In this document: positions 25,841 through 38,363 of the stretch, one piece after another
Numbering within the stretch: the stretch's first letter is position 1
Layout: each line of letters begins with the position of its first letter
Translations under genes and position numbers: made by a program
The notes under the pieces: generated by a model
What the model saw: the letters and a program-made list of their open reading frames with translations, nothing else
The model's database searches: none
Told to the model about the DNA's origin: nothing
Source of the DNA: Microglena sp. YARC
Lineage: Eukaryota; Chlorophyta; Chlorophyceae; Chlamydomonadales; Chlamydomonadaceae
Assembly (NCBI GenBank): GCA_022414725.1
Contig: CM039462.1
Coordinates: forward strand, 44,702,945-44,766,944
Reading direction: 5' to 3'
DNA: 64,000 nt

Positions 25841-26239
25841 TGGCGCGTTCCCTGAGTTCCCTGAGCACGTGCCTCATATTGCATTTAAAGAAACAGGCCA
25901 ATTCCCAATGCACTATTACATTGTTGAAGTCAGTGATCAAATTCTGTAACTCTACAGTGAAATACTGTGATAGTAATTCTGGCATGATGAGGTACGTCGC
26001 TGTCACGCGCTAACGCGTGCCCAAACACTGCGTACGTAAGACGCCAACCTGTCAGTACACGCTGTCGCAAGCGAACACCACGTGCCACACCACGTGCCAA
26101 GCGCAGCTACCCCGCAGCTGCGGCAATATGTTCCCATATCCAATTGCAACCCGGTTGGCACCAGATGCCGGCCAGGACAGCATCATTTCACATCTCTATT
26201 CCTTAAGCCCCAAGCCATGAATGAGTTCGCGCCACAATA

Positions 26240-26840
26240 AAGAGAGCAGCGAGCTGAACACAACCCTCACTCATCTTTTGTCTCTCACGTGCGTTCAGTT
26301 AGTATCTGAGTCGTGATGATGATGCTGCCTGTTGAAAGACCTCATCTTGATTGCCCATTCAGCCTATTGTGATCCCATCCGTGCCCTTTGCTCGGTTGCT
26401 AGCAGAGCTGCCCTTGGCTAATGGGTATTAATAACACGTAACCATTCCACCCTCCAGCAGCCGAGGCCACCTGTGCCCTTTGCTCGGTTACTAGCAAAGC
26501 TGCCCTTGGCTGATTAGTATTGATAACACCTAACCATCCCAGCCTCCAGCAGCCGACAGAGCCCATCCGTGCTCTTGACTCGATAGCTTGCTAAGCCGCC
26601 CCTGGTTGACTCGACGTATTAATAGCTAGTAACCCTTTAGTAAGCCGATCGAACTTCCTTTGCCATTGATCAGTCGTGCAGCCACTTCCAGCCGACTTTC
26701 TTCTTGCCCTTTTGAAGCCCGCTATTAACTTACTAGAGAGCTAGTCTTACGGCCAGTCAATAACCGACTGCGGCCTTCAATTAATTATTATCCACACTTA
26801 TTATGTAACACTCACTCGTCTTTTGTCTCTCAGAACCCTC
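26240..26840. repeat. Three ~95-bp repeats between two copies of a TCTTTTGTCTCTCA block
   Basis: A ~95-bp unit starting CCCATCCGTGCCCTTTGCTC recurs at about 26375, 26465 and 26563 with decreasing similarity. The block CTCACTC(A/G)TCTTTTGTCTC occurs at about 26265 and again at 26811, about 545 bp apart, and an AATAAAGAG sequence lies at 26237. This could be the remains of a long terminal repeat with a polyadenylation signal, but no primer-binding site or retrotransposon gene was found, so it is listed only as a repeat. Confidence 0.5.
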
Positions 26841-28130
26841 CCGGGAATTAACCCCCTCTGCGTCCGACCCCCGCTGTCGTCAAGGAACTCCAGACACCAC
26901 TTTGGCCGCTGTCGTCTCTGCCCTACTGCTTCCCGGACTCCCCACGTCCAAGAACACTCAACCCAACCAAACGGTGAGAAACGCAACATGAGCATCCACA
27001 GACGCCAGCCAGGGGGCCGGTACTTGAGGCCCCAAACCATTTCCCACGGTACCCTGCCAGGGCTTTACTTTTTTTTTTTTTTTTAGTGTGTCAGTGGATA
27101 ACATATAGATAATCTCAGTCCACAACCCCCCTCCCCCCCCAACCCCCCCATGGTAACAGTAGTAATCTCAGTGGTAACAGCTAATGCACCCTTAACACCC
27201 ATCTAGCCAGTCATCGCCCACCTTGCCAATGCTCAATATTGCCAGAGAACGCACAAGACTTATTGGAGCAAGGATGTGTCTGATGTCTAAGCGACGTTGA
27301 TTACTCTTTGGTAGATTCCCAGGAAATGGATCTTTTGGCCACCAATTTACATGGATGGACTGTGGGACCTTTGCAACTTGAACCAGTAACTGGAACAAAG
27401 TGGAAAAGTCCTATAATATCCTCCAATCATCCTTTTCTTTTACTCTTAGTACTCAGTCTTCAGATACACGCCCTAGAGATGAAAAATATCAGTGATCACA
27501 AGGAAGGAATAAATGCTGTGTACCAGAACCTGGATGTCCTCCTCGTGGGATAAAAGTTGAAAAACTGACATGCTCAATTACTCTCATCGAGACCTACACA
27601 AGGTGGTGAGTTAACATGTCTAGATTTGTAACTTTCTCCCACTACTGTTAAAGTGGAACAATGAAACCTACATGGAAACGTCCAATTGTTTCCTAAGAAG
27701 GATAGAGATAATGTGTCACCCTATCGTGATTATGGAAAAGTTCGAGATGAACACCATGTGGTTTTTGAATTGTTACTGACCGGAAGCCTTGCGTGAATTC
27801 GAGAAGAAAGTATCGGAGCCTGATTTCCCAAACGGAGGGCAAAATTATTCCTCCACATTATCTGATGTGCAATCCAGAAGTTGAAGGGCGAGAAAAGCTT
27901 CCTTTGTTTCATCCATGAATGTAATGAAGAGACTGGATCAAGTTCTTTTTTATTACATTTATGAAAAAGTTATTTTTTGTAATATTTTTTCGTTTAGAAG
28001 AAGAGGAATTGTAAAAAAAAGAAACATCGGAAAAATGATTTTTTCGAGTTTACATTTTCTCGTTAATAATTATTTTTACTGCTGAAGACCGGCGTGAAGC
28101 CCAAATTTCTAGCTGAAGATTTTTAGTTTG
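26841..28130. other. No recognisable gene
   Basis: Contains a poly-T run (27068-27084) and C-rich patches (27124-27150). Short open frames, for example plus 27308-27553 and minus 27730-27912, have no motif that can be named. Confidence 0.45.
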
Positions 28131-31100
28131 TATTTGGCGTAGGGTGTGCTGTGGGGGGGGAGTGGGGGTTTGGGTAGGGTGTGTGGGGGGAGGTGGGGGT
28201 GGGGGGGGGGGTGGGGTGTGTGTGTGGGGGGGGCGTGGTATGGGGGGGTGGGGGGTATGCGTGTGTGGTATGTGTCTGTGTGTGTGGGGGGGTGGGGGTG
28301 GGGGTGGGGGGGGTAGGGTGTTTGTAGGCAAACAACATTCACATTCAATGGATAGGTTGCACAGGATACAAAATGGGATGCATGTGGTGTAGTGGGGGGG
28401 TTATAGAGTGTCGTGGGGGAGGCTTGGGTGTGTGGTGTGTGGGTGTGTGGATGTGTGGTGTTGTGGGTGTTGTGTGGGGGGGGGTAGGGGGATTGTAGGC
28501 CAACACATCACATCATGGTAGGTTGCCCAGGATCCAATGGTGCGTGGGTTGTAGTGTGTGGAGGGTACGGTGTGTTGTGGGGGGGGGTGGGGTAGGGATG
28601 TGTTTGTGGGGGTAGGTGTGTTGGTGGGGTGGTTAGTGTGTGTGTGTGGTGTGTGCCATGTGTGGTGTGTGTGTGTGTGTGTGGTGTGTATGCTTGTGTG
28701 CGGTGTGTGTGTGTTTGTGGGGGGGGGGAGGTATGTGTGTGGGGGTCGAGTGGAAATTCAGTGGACCACCACATCATGGATAGTTGCACAGGATCAGTGG
28801 GTGCCTGGGTTGTGTTGTGAAAGTGAGGGTTACGGAAGTGTTGTGTGTGTGTGTGTGTGTGTGGGCTGTTGCTGGGGTGGGTGTGTTGTGGTGTGTGGGG
28901 TTTGGTAGGTGTGGGTGTGTGGGGTGTAGGGTGGATTGTAGGAACAACACCACATCCATGTATGACAGGATCCAAGGCGTGCGATAAGGGTTGTGTTTTG
29001 GGGGGGTAGGGTGTGTGTGGGTTGGGGTAGGGTTGGGTGGGGGTGGGGTGGGGGGGGGGGGGGGGGTAGGTGTGGTGTGTTGTGTGGGGGGGGGTGGGGT
29101 GTGCAATGTGTGTGTGGAGGGGGGGGGGGGGGGGGGGTATGCGTGTGTGAGGTATGTGGTGTTGGCGTGTGTGTGGTGTATGCTGAAACGGCCGAAGTTG
29201 TACTAACCCTGTGTGCTGTGTCGCCCCTAAATTGGGTGGGGGAATATTGGTAAGCAACCAACACCAATCCTGGTTAGGTCAGAATTGCCCAATCTGAGGG
29301 TTGTGTTGGGTTTGTGTGTTGTGCTTGTAGTGTGTGTTGCGGGGGTGTGTTGGGGGCCTGGGATCTCGTCTCGTGTGGGTGGTTGTGATGGGGGTGGTAT
29401 CGGTGTGACCGTGTGCGGTGTGTGCTCTAGTGTGTGTGATATACGGCAGTGCTGAAGACTCTGCCTTAGATGGAGTCAATTGATATAGAGATAATAGAAA
29501 GGGTGATGTGGGGTGTTAGTAACCCAGTGTCTGTGGGGTGTGTGTGTGGGGGGGGGGAGCTGGGCGGGGTAGGATGTGTCTCGATGTGGTGCGCTCTCTC
29601 TCAACATGGGGTTAGGGGTTGTGTCTCGTGTTCGGGTGTGCTGTGTGTGTGGGGGGGTGTTGGTGGGGTATGGTGTGTGGTATATATATATAGTTTGGTG
29701 TGTGGTAGGGGGATTGTAGCCCCAACCACTCTCTCTCATGGGTCTCTCTCTCAAAGGGTAAGGTGTTTGTGATGGGGTCCCGGTCGGGGGTGGACGTGAT
29801 GCCTCGTGGCAGGTGGGGGGGGCTGTTGTACGGAGGGTCCATTTACTGTGTGTGTGTGTGTGTGGGGGCGGACAGGCTGGTGTGTGGGTGGGGCTGGGAT
29901 TAGGGTGGATTGTAGGTCCCACCCAACCCCACTATGGTAGGTTGCCCACAGGAATCCATGGGTGCGTGGGGTTGGTGTGTGGGGGTAGGGTGTCCTGTGT
30001 GGGTGGGTGGGTGTGGGTGTAGGGCCTGTGTGTGGGGGTCGTGTGGGGTGACATCGCTGTGTGTGGGCTTAGCGGTGTGTGGTGTGGTATGTGTGTGTTT
30101 TGTCCCTTGAAAAATGTGTGTGTGGGGGGGGGGGGGCTATGTGTGGACCTGGGTGGGTGTGTTCGCAAGGAGGGCTGGGTGGGGTGCGGTGGGAGGGGGG
30201 GCCCCGGGGATGCGTCATGTTGCTGGTGTGTTCTGAGAAAGAAAAAAAAACAAACAAAACAGCTAAATTATCCGCAAAAAATGAAAACATACGAATGATG
30301 TAGAAACGAATCGTGATGTGTCATGTGTGTGTGCACTGTGAAAAAAAAAATAATGAATGTGTGAATGTGTAGATGAATGTGATGGGGAGGGGCGGGGGGG
30401 GCGGCGGGCGTGCGTGTGTGTTGTGCTGTGGGGGGGGGGCGGAATAGTGTGCCACCACCACATCATGGTAAGATTGCCAAACCAGGACCAATGGCGTGCG
30501 TGTGGTCTGTGTGGTGTGTGCACTCTCTCTCTGGGCGGATAAGTGGAGTGTGGTGGTGGGGGGGGTGGGGGGGGGGGGAAAGGAACGTGTATGGTAGCTT
30601 GTTTTGGGGGGGTAGGGATATATACTCGAGTCAATGACTCGGGGGGGGGTATGCCTGTTAATCGTGCTCATCGCTGACGGGTATGTTGTGTGTGCTGTGG
30701 GGGGGGGGGGGGGGCGGCTATAGGCTAACAACACCATTCATGGTAGGCTTGCACCAAGATCCAATGCTCGGGGTTGTGTGTGTGGGGGGTTGTTTGTGTG
30801 GCGGTCGTACTCTCCGCATCTCACACACGTGTAGGGGGTAATATATATAGTGGGGGGGACTGGGGGTGGTGGCATTATCAGATGTGTTCGTGCTGTGCCC
30901 CTGGTTGGTGGCGCGGGTAATGCGTGCTGGGAGGGCGTGTGTGTGCCCACAGTCGTGTAGACTTTGCACGAGATTCGTCAAGTGTGTGCGTGTGGTTGTG
31001 CGGCTCCTCCCGACCCTGTGAGGGGTTAGTGTGTGTGGGGGGGGTAGGTGTGTGGGGGGGGGGTGGGAGGGTGGGGGGGGTGTGTGTGGGGGGTAGGGTG

Positions 31101-32130
31101 GTGCTGTGTGTGTGGGGGGGGGTATGCGGTGGGCATGTAGTGTGTGTGTGTGTTGTGGGGGGGGGGGGGGGGGGGGTAGGGGATTGTAGGCAACCAACCA
31201 AACAATCATGGTAAGTTGCACAAGAATCCAATGGGTGTGGGGGGTTTGTGTGTGTGGGGGTTTTGTGTGGGGTGTGTGTGGTGGGTTCAGGGGTGTGTGC
31301 GGTGGGGTGTGGGGGTGTGGGGTGAGGTGCGGATTTGTGTGCCTGGCGGGGGGGGCGGGAGGGGTATGCGCTGTGTGGGTTATGTGTGTGGTGTGTGTGG
31401 GCAGTGGGGGGTAGGGGGATTGTAGGCAACAACACCACATCTGGTAGGTGGCAAAGGAATCCAATGGTGTTTGGGTTAGTGTGTGGGGGGTAGGGTGTGT
31501 GTGGGGTTGGGTAGGGTGGGGTGGGGTGGGGGTGTGGGGGTGGGGGGGGGCGGGTGTTGTGTGTGTGGGGGGGGGGGCGGGGGGTGGTGTGTGTAGTGTT
31601 GTGGGGGGGTATGCGTGTGTGAGGTATCGGTGTAGTGTCACCGTTGTGTGCGTGTGTGTGTGTGTGTGTGTGTGGGGGGGGGGGGGGGATAGGGGTATTG
31701 TAGGCAACAACACCCCACATCAATGGATAGGTTGCACCAAGATCCAATGGGTGTGTTGGGGTTGTGGTTTGGTGGGGGTTGTGTTGATGTGGCGGTGGGG
31801 TGGGTGGTTGTTGTGTGGGGGGGGGGTAGGGTGTGTGGGGGGGGGGTAGGGTTGTGTGGGGGGGGGGTGGGGGGGTAATGCGTTAGATATAGATGAAGAT
31901 ATATAGATATAGATAGATAGATAGATGGTGGTTTTGTGGGGGGGGGGGGGGGGGGGGGTAGGGTTGGATTTGTAGGGGCAAACAAACCCCACCCCAATCA
32001 TGGGGTAGGGTTTGCCACCTGGATCAAATTGGGTTTTGCGTGGGGGTTGTGTTGTTTGGGGGGGGGTTTTAGGGTTTGGTCATTTGTGGTTTTTGGTGTT
32101 GTTTTTTGTGTGGTGGGGGGGGGGGGGGGG

Positions 32131-32161
<31 letters not shown>

Positions 32162-32198
32162 GGGGGGTGGGTGTGGTGTTGTTGATCTTTCTTCTTTT
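28131..32198. repeat. G/GT-rich satellite with a recurring CA-rich module
   Basis: Long runs of G and GT alternate with a non-G module of about 50 bases, typically GATTGTAGGCAACAACACCA then CATGGTAGGTTGCACAGGAT and CCAATGGGTG. Copies lie near 28320, 28492, 28756, 28935, 29245, 29708, 29905, 30450, 30716, 31183, 31420, 31693 and 31965. Spacing varies from about 170 to 470 bp. G runs of 8-20 bases are frequent and would favour four-stranded structures and sequencing failure. Proline/His/Thr-rich open frames on the minus strand are artefacts of the composition. The array ends in long G and T runs at the gap. Confidence 0.85.
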
Positions 32199-33198
32199 NN
32201 NNNNNNNNNNNNNNNNNNNNNNNNNNNNNNNNNNNNNNNNNNNNNNNNNNNNNNNNNNNNNNNNNNNNNNNNNNNNNNNNNNNNNNNNNNNNNNNNNNNN
32301 NNNNNNNNNNNNNNNNNNNNNNNNNNNNNNNNNNNNNNNNNNNNNNNNNNNNNNNNNNNNNNNNNNNNNNNNNNNNNNNNNNNNNNNNNNNNNNNNNNNN
32401 NNNNNNNNNNNNNNNNNNNNNNNNNNNNNNNNNNNNNNNNNNNNNNNNNNNNNNNNNNNNNNNNNNNNNNNNNNNNNNNNNNNNNNNNNNNNNNNNNNNN
32501 NNNNNNNNNNNNNNNNNNNNNNNNNNNNNNNNNNNNNNNNNNNNNNNNNNNNNNNNNNNNNNNNNNNNNNNNNNNNNNNNNNNNNNNNNNNNNNNNNNNN
32601 NNNNNNNNNNNNNNNNNNNNNNNNNNNNNNNNNNNNNNNNNNNNNNNNNNNNNNNNNNNNNNNNNNNNNNNNNNNNNNNNNNNNNNNNNNNNNNNNNNNN
32701 NNNNNNNNNNNNNNNNNNNNNNNNNNNNNNNNNNNNNNNNNNNNNNNNNNNNNNNNNNNNNNNNNNNNNNNNNNNNNNNNNNNNNNNNNNNNNNNNNNNN
32801 NNNNNNNNNNNNNNNNNNNNNNNNNNNNNNNNNNNNNNNNNNNNNNNNNNNNNNNNNNNNNNNNNNNNNNNNNNNNNNNNNNNNNNNNNNNNNNNNNNNN
32901 NNNNNNNNNNNNNNNNNNNNNNNNNNNNNNNNNNNNNNNNNNNNNNNNNNNNNNNNNNNNNNNNNNNNNNNNNNNNNNNNNNNNNNNNNNNNNNNNNNNN
33001 NNNNNNNNNNNNNNNNNNNNNNNNNNNNNNNNNNNNNNNNNNNNNNNNNNNNNNNNNNNNNNNNNNNNNNNNNNNNNNNNNNNNNNNNNNNNNNNNNNNN
33101 NNNNNNNNNNNNNNNNNNNNNNNNNNNNNNNNNNNNNNNNNNNNNNNNNNNNNNNNNNNNNNNNNNNNNNNNNNNNNNNNNNNNNNNNNNNNNNNNNN
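32199..33198. other. Assembly gap, 1,000 N
   Basis: Exactly 1,000 undetermined bases. The round number suggests a placeholder of unknown true length. Sequence character changes completely across it, from G-rich satellite to gene-dense DNA. Confidence 0.99.
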
Positions 33199-33842
33199 TA
33201 TAGGACATTTAATCAGGCTCGTATCCCTGCTCTCGACGCATCAAAAAAATCACTACAGGTACGATTTGATTGCAGACACTGCATCCCTTCATTATTCATC
33301 ATCATCATTCATACGACTTCGCGATAAGACCACGATTTATTGATTAATAATACCACCTCACAAAATGGGTTTTACTACTGCGATTAAATAATACATTGTG
33401 TCTCATGTGCTAATTCCAACCAAATTTCACTATAAAGCCAGGCTGTTGTACCACATTGCCCAGTAAAAAAAACTAATTACATCGTGGCACAGATACACAT
33501 TGAAGTTCCCGTCTTGGCATAACAGTACCATTATTATTCCCGAAATGAGAGCATCATCAAATTGCATACACGGATAACAGAACCAAGTAGTTACGTTGTA
33601 ACATAATGCGAATGAAATGTGATCTTCCACTCCACAATTACGCCGTTCCCTGAGATGCAGGGTATGTGTACGCGACCATCATCGTGTTACAAATATTTAA
33701 AGCCACTAACGATTACAAATCTTGCAAGACCCTACTACAAGGACTGGGCGTATATTGCCAGACAAAGCGCTCAATTATGTCGGTCTGATTCCCATACCTG
33801 TCATCCGCCAATTAAAGAGAAAAATTCGGATAATCCCAAATG
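33199..33842. other. Unidentified start of the virus-like segment
   Basis: Balanced base composition with short open frames on both strands (plus 33199-33327 running out of the gap, minus 33430-33630, plus 33619-33843). None has a recognisable motif; decayed genes are likely but cannot be named. Confidence 0.4.
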
Positions 33843-34037
33843 ATAGTTTATAGTTTTTATTAACTCAACAAACAAAAGAGTTGCTTGGCGTAATGGAAGA
33901 GTCGTCCCAGATCCATCCAATTCATGCAAGTGCAGCCTTCCGATGCTGAGAGCAAAGAGATCTGTCCTGTGTAAATGCATGTTTACGATTATTTCCCCAT
34001 CTGAATATGTTTCATTTTACATCCCACCCCGACTGTA
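33843..34037 (-). mobile_element. Relic of the second Fanzor-type element with one terminal repeat
   Basis: Positions about 33855-33965 resemble 60600-60725, the C-terminal coding end of the second Fanzor (shared stretches such as TGGAAGAGTCGTCC against TGGAAGAGGTCGTCC, and GTGCAGCCTT). The stretch TTTCATTTTACATCCCACCC followed by CGACTGTA (ending 34037) matches the right-hand terminal repeat of the elements at 38781-39217 and 59129-59349. No matching left end is visible. The relic is too diverged to encode anything. Confidence 0.6.
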
Positions 34038-36713
34038 GGCTCGTCCAATCCATTTGTTTCGCTTGCGCCATTTTTCGTAACGAACCGAACAGATCTGATA
34101 GAAGTCCCCGAAAACTAAACCGTGAGTATGAGAGGCCCATCGAGAATGACGTCCGAGCACTTCGGTCTGGGACAGTATCAAATCGAGCCGGGGTATCCGG
34201 TCCTCGAAGGAGCCACATTCGTGCGGATCGTATGTGTATGCGTCGCATCGTAAGCCCTTTATCTTTGTAAAATTCTAAGGATTTCGTCCGAGAGCTCGCG
34301 AAGACCTCTCGTGTAATCGAATATGTCTTCGCCGCTATCACCAGAAATATGTAAAAACCGCGCGTCGCGCACTTCCCCACGACAGGTGCTCCAAGCGGTC
34401 CCTTAGAAATTAAAGAGTAATCATTTATTGTTTACTTACAATTATTTATGTATTTAAATTAAAAAATTGTAAATAATATTACAAAAATGTGTTGGAACGC
34501 CAGATAAAGTTTGCGTACGTTCATATTTGCGCTCGCCGCCTCGATCATATCGCTCTTCAGGCGCGGTTACGTCACCTGGCCGGAGTTTGTTTTTCTAATG
34601 TCGTTCGCGAGCCATGCAGTTGCTCGAGTTTTTCATTTGGCACATACATGGCGACGCATCGTCCATAGGATTCTCTTCCGGCGCTGGGCTCGCTTTGATC
34701 ATGTTGCACCATCGCAAGCAGATTCTTACATTCATGGGGCACGCAACGCATTGATTTATTTCTGCTTGTTATACGGGGTTCCTCATTTTCTTTTGCAATC
34801 ATGCGCCATTCGACTCTCAACCGTCTAGTGAAACCCAACGCGAACACCTCAGTGGGGAACTGCTGATACGTCTTGCCATCTGACTATTCCTTGACCGCGT
34901 TCCGTATGGAGCGCCGATCTGGATGTCTTGCCAAGACTACCTTGAGCAAACTTTCTTGATTATACCTGATTTTTCACTAACAGTGTTATCTGGTGCGAAC
35001 TTCAAGAGTAGCGCGACGTGCTGTACGTCTACTGCTCATTGTGAATATCGTTTATTGTTCATCATTGATCAAAGTGTTTTACAGTTGCTACACGGAAAAC
35101 TCCCCAGTCGCGAAGTGGGTGTCTTCTTCTGTTAAAACTTCTCCTCATCCTCCATAATCCTTATCCGAGTGTACCAGTGACTATTGTGTATGTGAGTCCG
35201 AAGCTAAATCCCACTGCCACTACATACGTTTTCATATGAAACCAAACATGCCGTTGATATCCATCCCCCTGGAAGCGATGTCATCCCGTATAAAACTCGG
35301 ACTTGCGGGTGAACATGGTGCGCGGCGCAATCCCCTTGTCCCTATTTCCCTACGCGTCGGTCATGCGCGATTACCTTGAGAGCTGCCTAGCGACCGTGGC
35401 GGTCGAGGCCGCACAGGGAATTACTGCAGTACTCGGCTTCGTCGCTTCGATGAGTCGAGCCTTGGATTAAAATGGTGACGACATTTCCGAAAAAATCCTC
35501 CGCGAGCACAAGACGTCGATTCTCTTCCTAATGCATGCCCATAAGGCCAGTCGACACGTGGATATTCTACAGGTAACGCATTGAAGATGATGCGGACGCG
35601 CGGTCCCCCCTGACCGTGTTCGATTCAGAAAACGAATTTCACGTGTGTACTTTCAGGACTATCGTCAATTAAGAAAGGAGACATCTGTACATACCCCACC
35701 ACTGCTTGTAGTATCTATTCTTGACGAGCGTTACGTTTACTCTGGTATGCAAGATGCCGTCAAAATCTCAAATGGTGTGCCAATTCCCTCCATACACGGA
35801 CAGATTGGTATAATACAAGAGATTCTGATATGCCTATTTCTCTGCAGATAACGGATGCAAGTACTTCGGACCAGAATAATCAGAGTGAGCACGAAATTCG
35901 CGTCTAAAAAATCAACGAACTCGAAAATCAAATTGAATTGCAGAAGCTTTTTCGATACCCCAAAACTGATGTCCGAGGCTTTGTACGAGGCCGACCGTTG
36001 CCTGTAGCATAAGCATCCAATCTCCCGGATGGAAAGATCCACGTTATGCGTTATCTCCTTTCGAAGGTGATGAACTTTTTGAATTACCCAGAATTATGAA
36101 AAAACCCAAATACCACGAACAGATGATGATGATTTATTCCTGATTTATTCGTACAAAAACTGCAAGAGCTCCTAGCGCGCCACCGTTTCATCGCATTGGA
36201 GTCCACGACAGTATGTTCACGCACAAGGAAATGCAGACACTTGCTCCATCCCGACGAAAAGCGATCATGATGGCGACCCACACTGAGGCATTTTCATTTC
36301 ACAATCGTGTGTCAAAAACGCGATATGCGATGCTGATACCCAAGACGCGATAGTACAGACAATACAGATGCGGGAACTTGCTGCGCGTGCGCACCTCAGA
36401 AGTTGATCACAATATTATAATATTCAAGACACACAGAAAGTCGTTCCGCATCCGCAGTCAATTGACATTGATCCCGATAAGGCTGCACCGAAGATTTGAG
36501 ACATGCCGTTTTCATCCCCATTGAAACCTCATCCTCCATGTGGCCAAACCGCTCGAACCTGATCACAATCCCTGATACCGACTGTCCGCTGGACGTCCGA
36601 AGAAGAAGCGATGCCACAAACCGGTGCACACAAACCCAACGTACAAAAAGAAATCAACAAACAAAAAGTAATGGATCACTGGGCATTTCAAAACATGCAT
36701 CCATTACTTTTAC
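34038..36713. other. Decayed coding region, no gene identified
   Basis: Several short open frames without motifs: minus 34012-34380, plus 34511-34828 (hydrophobic start MRTFIFALAASIISLF), plus 34923-35135 and plus 35645-35851. The stretch 35315-35470 gives a fair plus-strand reading (MVRGAIPLSLFPYASVMRDY onward) and 35905-36008 reads like a short coiled coil (KINELENQIELQKL). AT-rich 34410-34490 looks intergenic. Codon-like texture broken by stops every 50-100 codons suggests genes that have lost their frames. Confidence 0.4.
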
Positions 36714-36823
36714 AAGCCTGACATGTTCTTACAGAACGCAGTGCGAGCAAGTGTAGAAGAAAACACATACAAGAGGATTTTGGGGGACTCGGCACTATTA
36801 TGTAACATAATTCACCTTATCCG
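36714..36823 (+). mobile_element. Relic of the 3' end of the transposase-Fanzor element
   Basis: Closely matches 52823-52925: shared blocks include TTACAGAACGCAGTG, AAACACATACAAGAGGATTT, TGGGGGACTCGGCA and TTATGTAACATAATTC. In the intact element these cover the last Fanzor codons, its stop and the right end. Similarity stops after TTATCCGA, inside what should be the terminal repeat, so the end is eroded. Upstream sequence does not clearly match Fanzor coding sequence, so only the end region persists here. Confidence 0.8.
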
Positions 36824-37329
36824 ATCTCCCCAGTGGTCAGTGTTCGCGACACACATTGGTAACAAAGAATAACAAAAACAAAACTTTTTCAATCTTTCTA
36901 TTTTATGTTCAGTGTATCTGAAAAAAGAATGGCCTCAACACACAAACGGAGCGGACGTGAGTAGATTGGAGTCGCGCGCCCGCTTACCGCGCGGACCTAT
37001 CATATCTCAAATCCATCGACGATACCGATATCCGATACCTCTTAAGCACATCCTCGGGTCTGCGCTGGCAGCTGTAAAGAAACCAAAGAGAGCCCGGCGG
37101 TAGCGTGGATTCTGTATGTGTTAGACGAAGAAGAATGGTGCAGGAGGAGATTACCCGTGTGAAGTTGACAACCTCCGGGAAAAGGAACAATTTGTGCTCA
37201 ACTGGTTAAACACAAAAGTCCGACAAGTTTGTGCAAGAGACCTAAACAGCGCCTCTGCAATTCAATGAGGAGATCAGAAGATTACAGCTGAGAGCTGCTT
37301 TTTCCGTAACGTGAGCGCGACTCCGGTAG
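36824..37329. other. No recognisable gene
   Basis: AT-rich 36860-36910, then broken frames. The minus/plus readings around 36912-37190 are basic and unremarkable; nothing can be named. Confidence 0.4.
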
Positions 37330-38254
37330 CTCATCGCGAAGCGCACTACCCTTTTCTTCGATTCTCATTTAAGCGCTTCAATGTGGTCGGTATTGATCTC
37401 GGCGGAAAAGCTATTCTGTTTTTCTCGCTTGGGTACCGACAGCCCGGGGGCTGTTTACCGTGTTTTCTCTCAGTGTGCTCGAATGAGCGCCGCATCAAAG
37501 GCACATTTCCTCGATGCAAACATGGACAAGTTCGGTCCTGTTAGACCCTCGATGCAACTTCGACGTGATCCACCGTGCCGGGATCATTCCACGGCCGACG
37601 TCAAGCAACTCTGGACAACATGATTTACTGTGCCCAAGGACGACCCTACCGGCTGATCGACTGGGCAAGACTGGGCGACCATGCTGAACCATGGTTGCCA
37701 GATATGTGGACAATACGCGGTACGCGTCCTGAAACAACACCTCCCTCGCGATGGCTTTGGGTTCTGCAGTGCGAATGGAATTACGCCGCTTCGCTCGTGT
37801 CCATGACCAATGATCGTTCCTCCGACACATGGAGCGAGTTGCGAATGTGTCCTCCCTCATCTTTCTCTCTCTCTATGCGTGCATTGGTAGCGCACGCGTA
37901 CACGTTCCTTCAACCTGGCGGTGCGATCGATTCTCGCGCGGTAATCCACTGTTCAAGCTTGACAAGGTCACGACCCAAGAAAGCTGCCGTCTCGACATTA
38001 TTGATCGTTACGCGCAATCCTTTGACCTTTACGACATCGGTCTGATCTTGACGGCGTTCGTGTGCATTTACGACGATGCTCTGTCGGTTCGCATGCTGCG
38101 AGAGCGCGCTGCTGGCATTGGCGTTCCGTCTGGTGGACTACAGCAAGCGCCTGACATCGGCACACCTGTTCAACCGCGCGTGATGCGCTGCGATGGTGGG
38201 TGCAGGAAAGTACCAATACTACATATTGGGCGTAGCCGCCGAGAAAAACGTTGA
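37330..38254 (+). pseudogene. Relic of a protein-kinase-like gene
   Basis: Pieces of a kinase fold appear in order but in different frames. At about 37430 the reading LGTDSPGAVYRVFSQC resembles a glycine-rich ATP loop. At about 37580-37620 a frame-shifted reading gives a degenerate catalytic loop near HG.DVK, followed by LDNMIYCAQGRPYRLIDWARL, where LIDW takes the place of the DFG region. At about 38015 DLYDIGLILTAF resembles the helix that follows the activation segment. At least three frame changes and several stops separate them. Large DNA viruses often carry such kinases; this one is dead or badly sequenced. Each match alone is modest, and the order is the main support. Confidence 0.4.
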
Positions 38255-38363
38255 CTCTTAAGATAAAGATGCGGGCGGGGTATCCCATTTTATTGAAGTG
38301 TACATTATTACCATCCTGCTGCCGTGATTCGTGGACTCAAGAGTTGCTATACAACAGTTGTTC

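Noticed and set aside
26240..26840. Long terminal repeat of a Ty3-like retrotransposon
   Set aside because: AATAAA and a repeated block are suggestive, but no primer-binding site, polypurine tract or coding region was found.
28050..31997. Long Pro/Thr/His-rich proteins on the minus strand
   Set aside because: They arise from G/GT-rich DNA on the other strand and overlap in several frames.
31936..33327. Open frames of 375-463 codons across the gap
   Set aside because: They consist almost wholly of undetermined bases.
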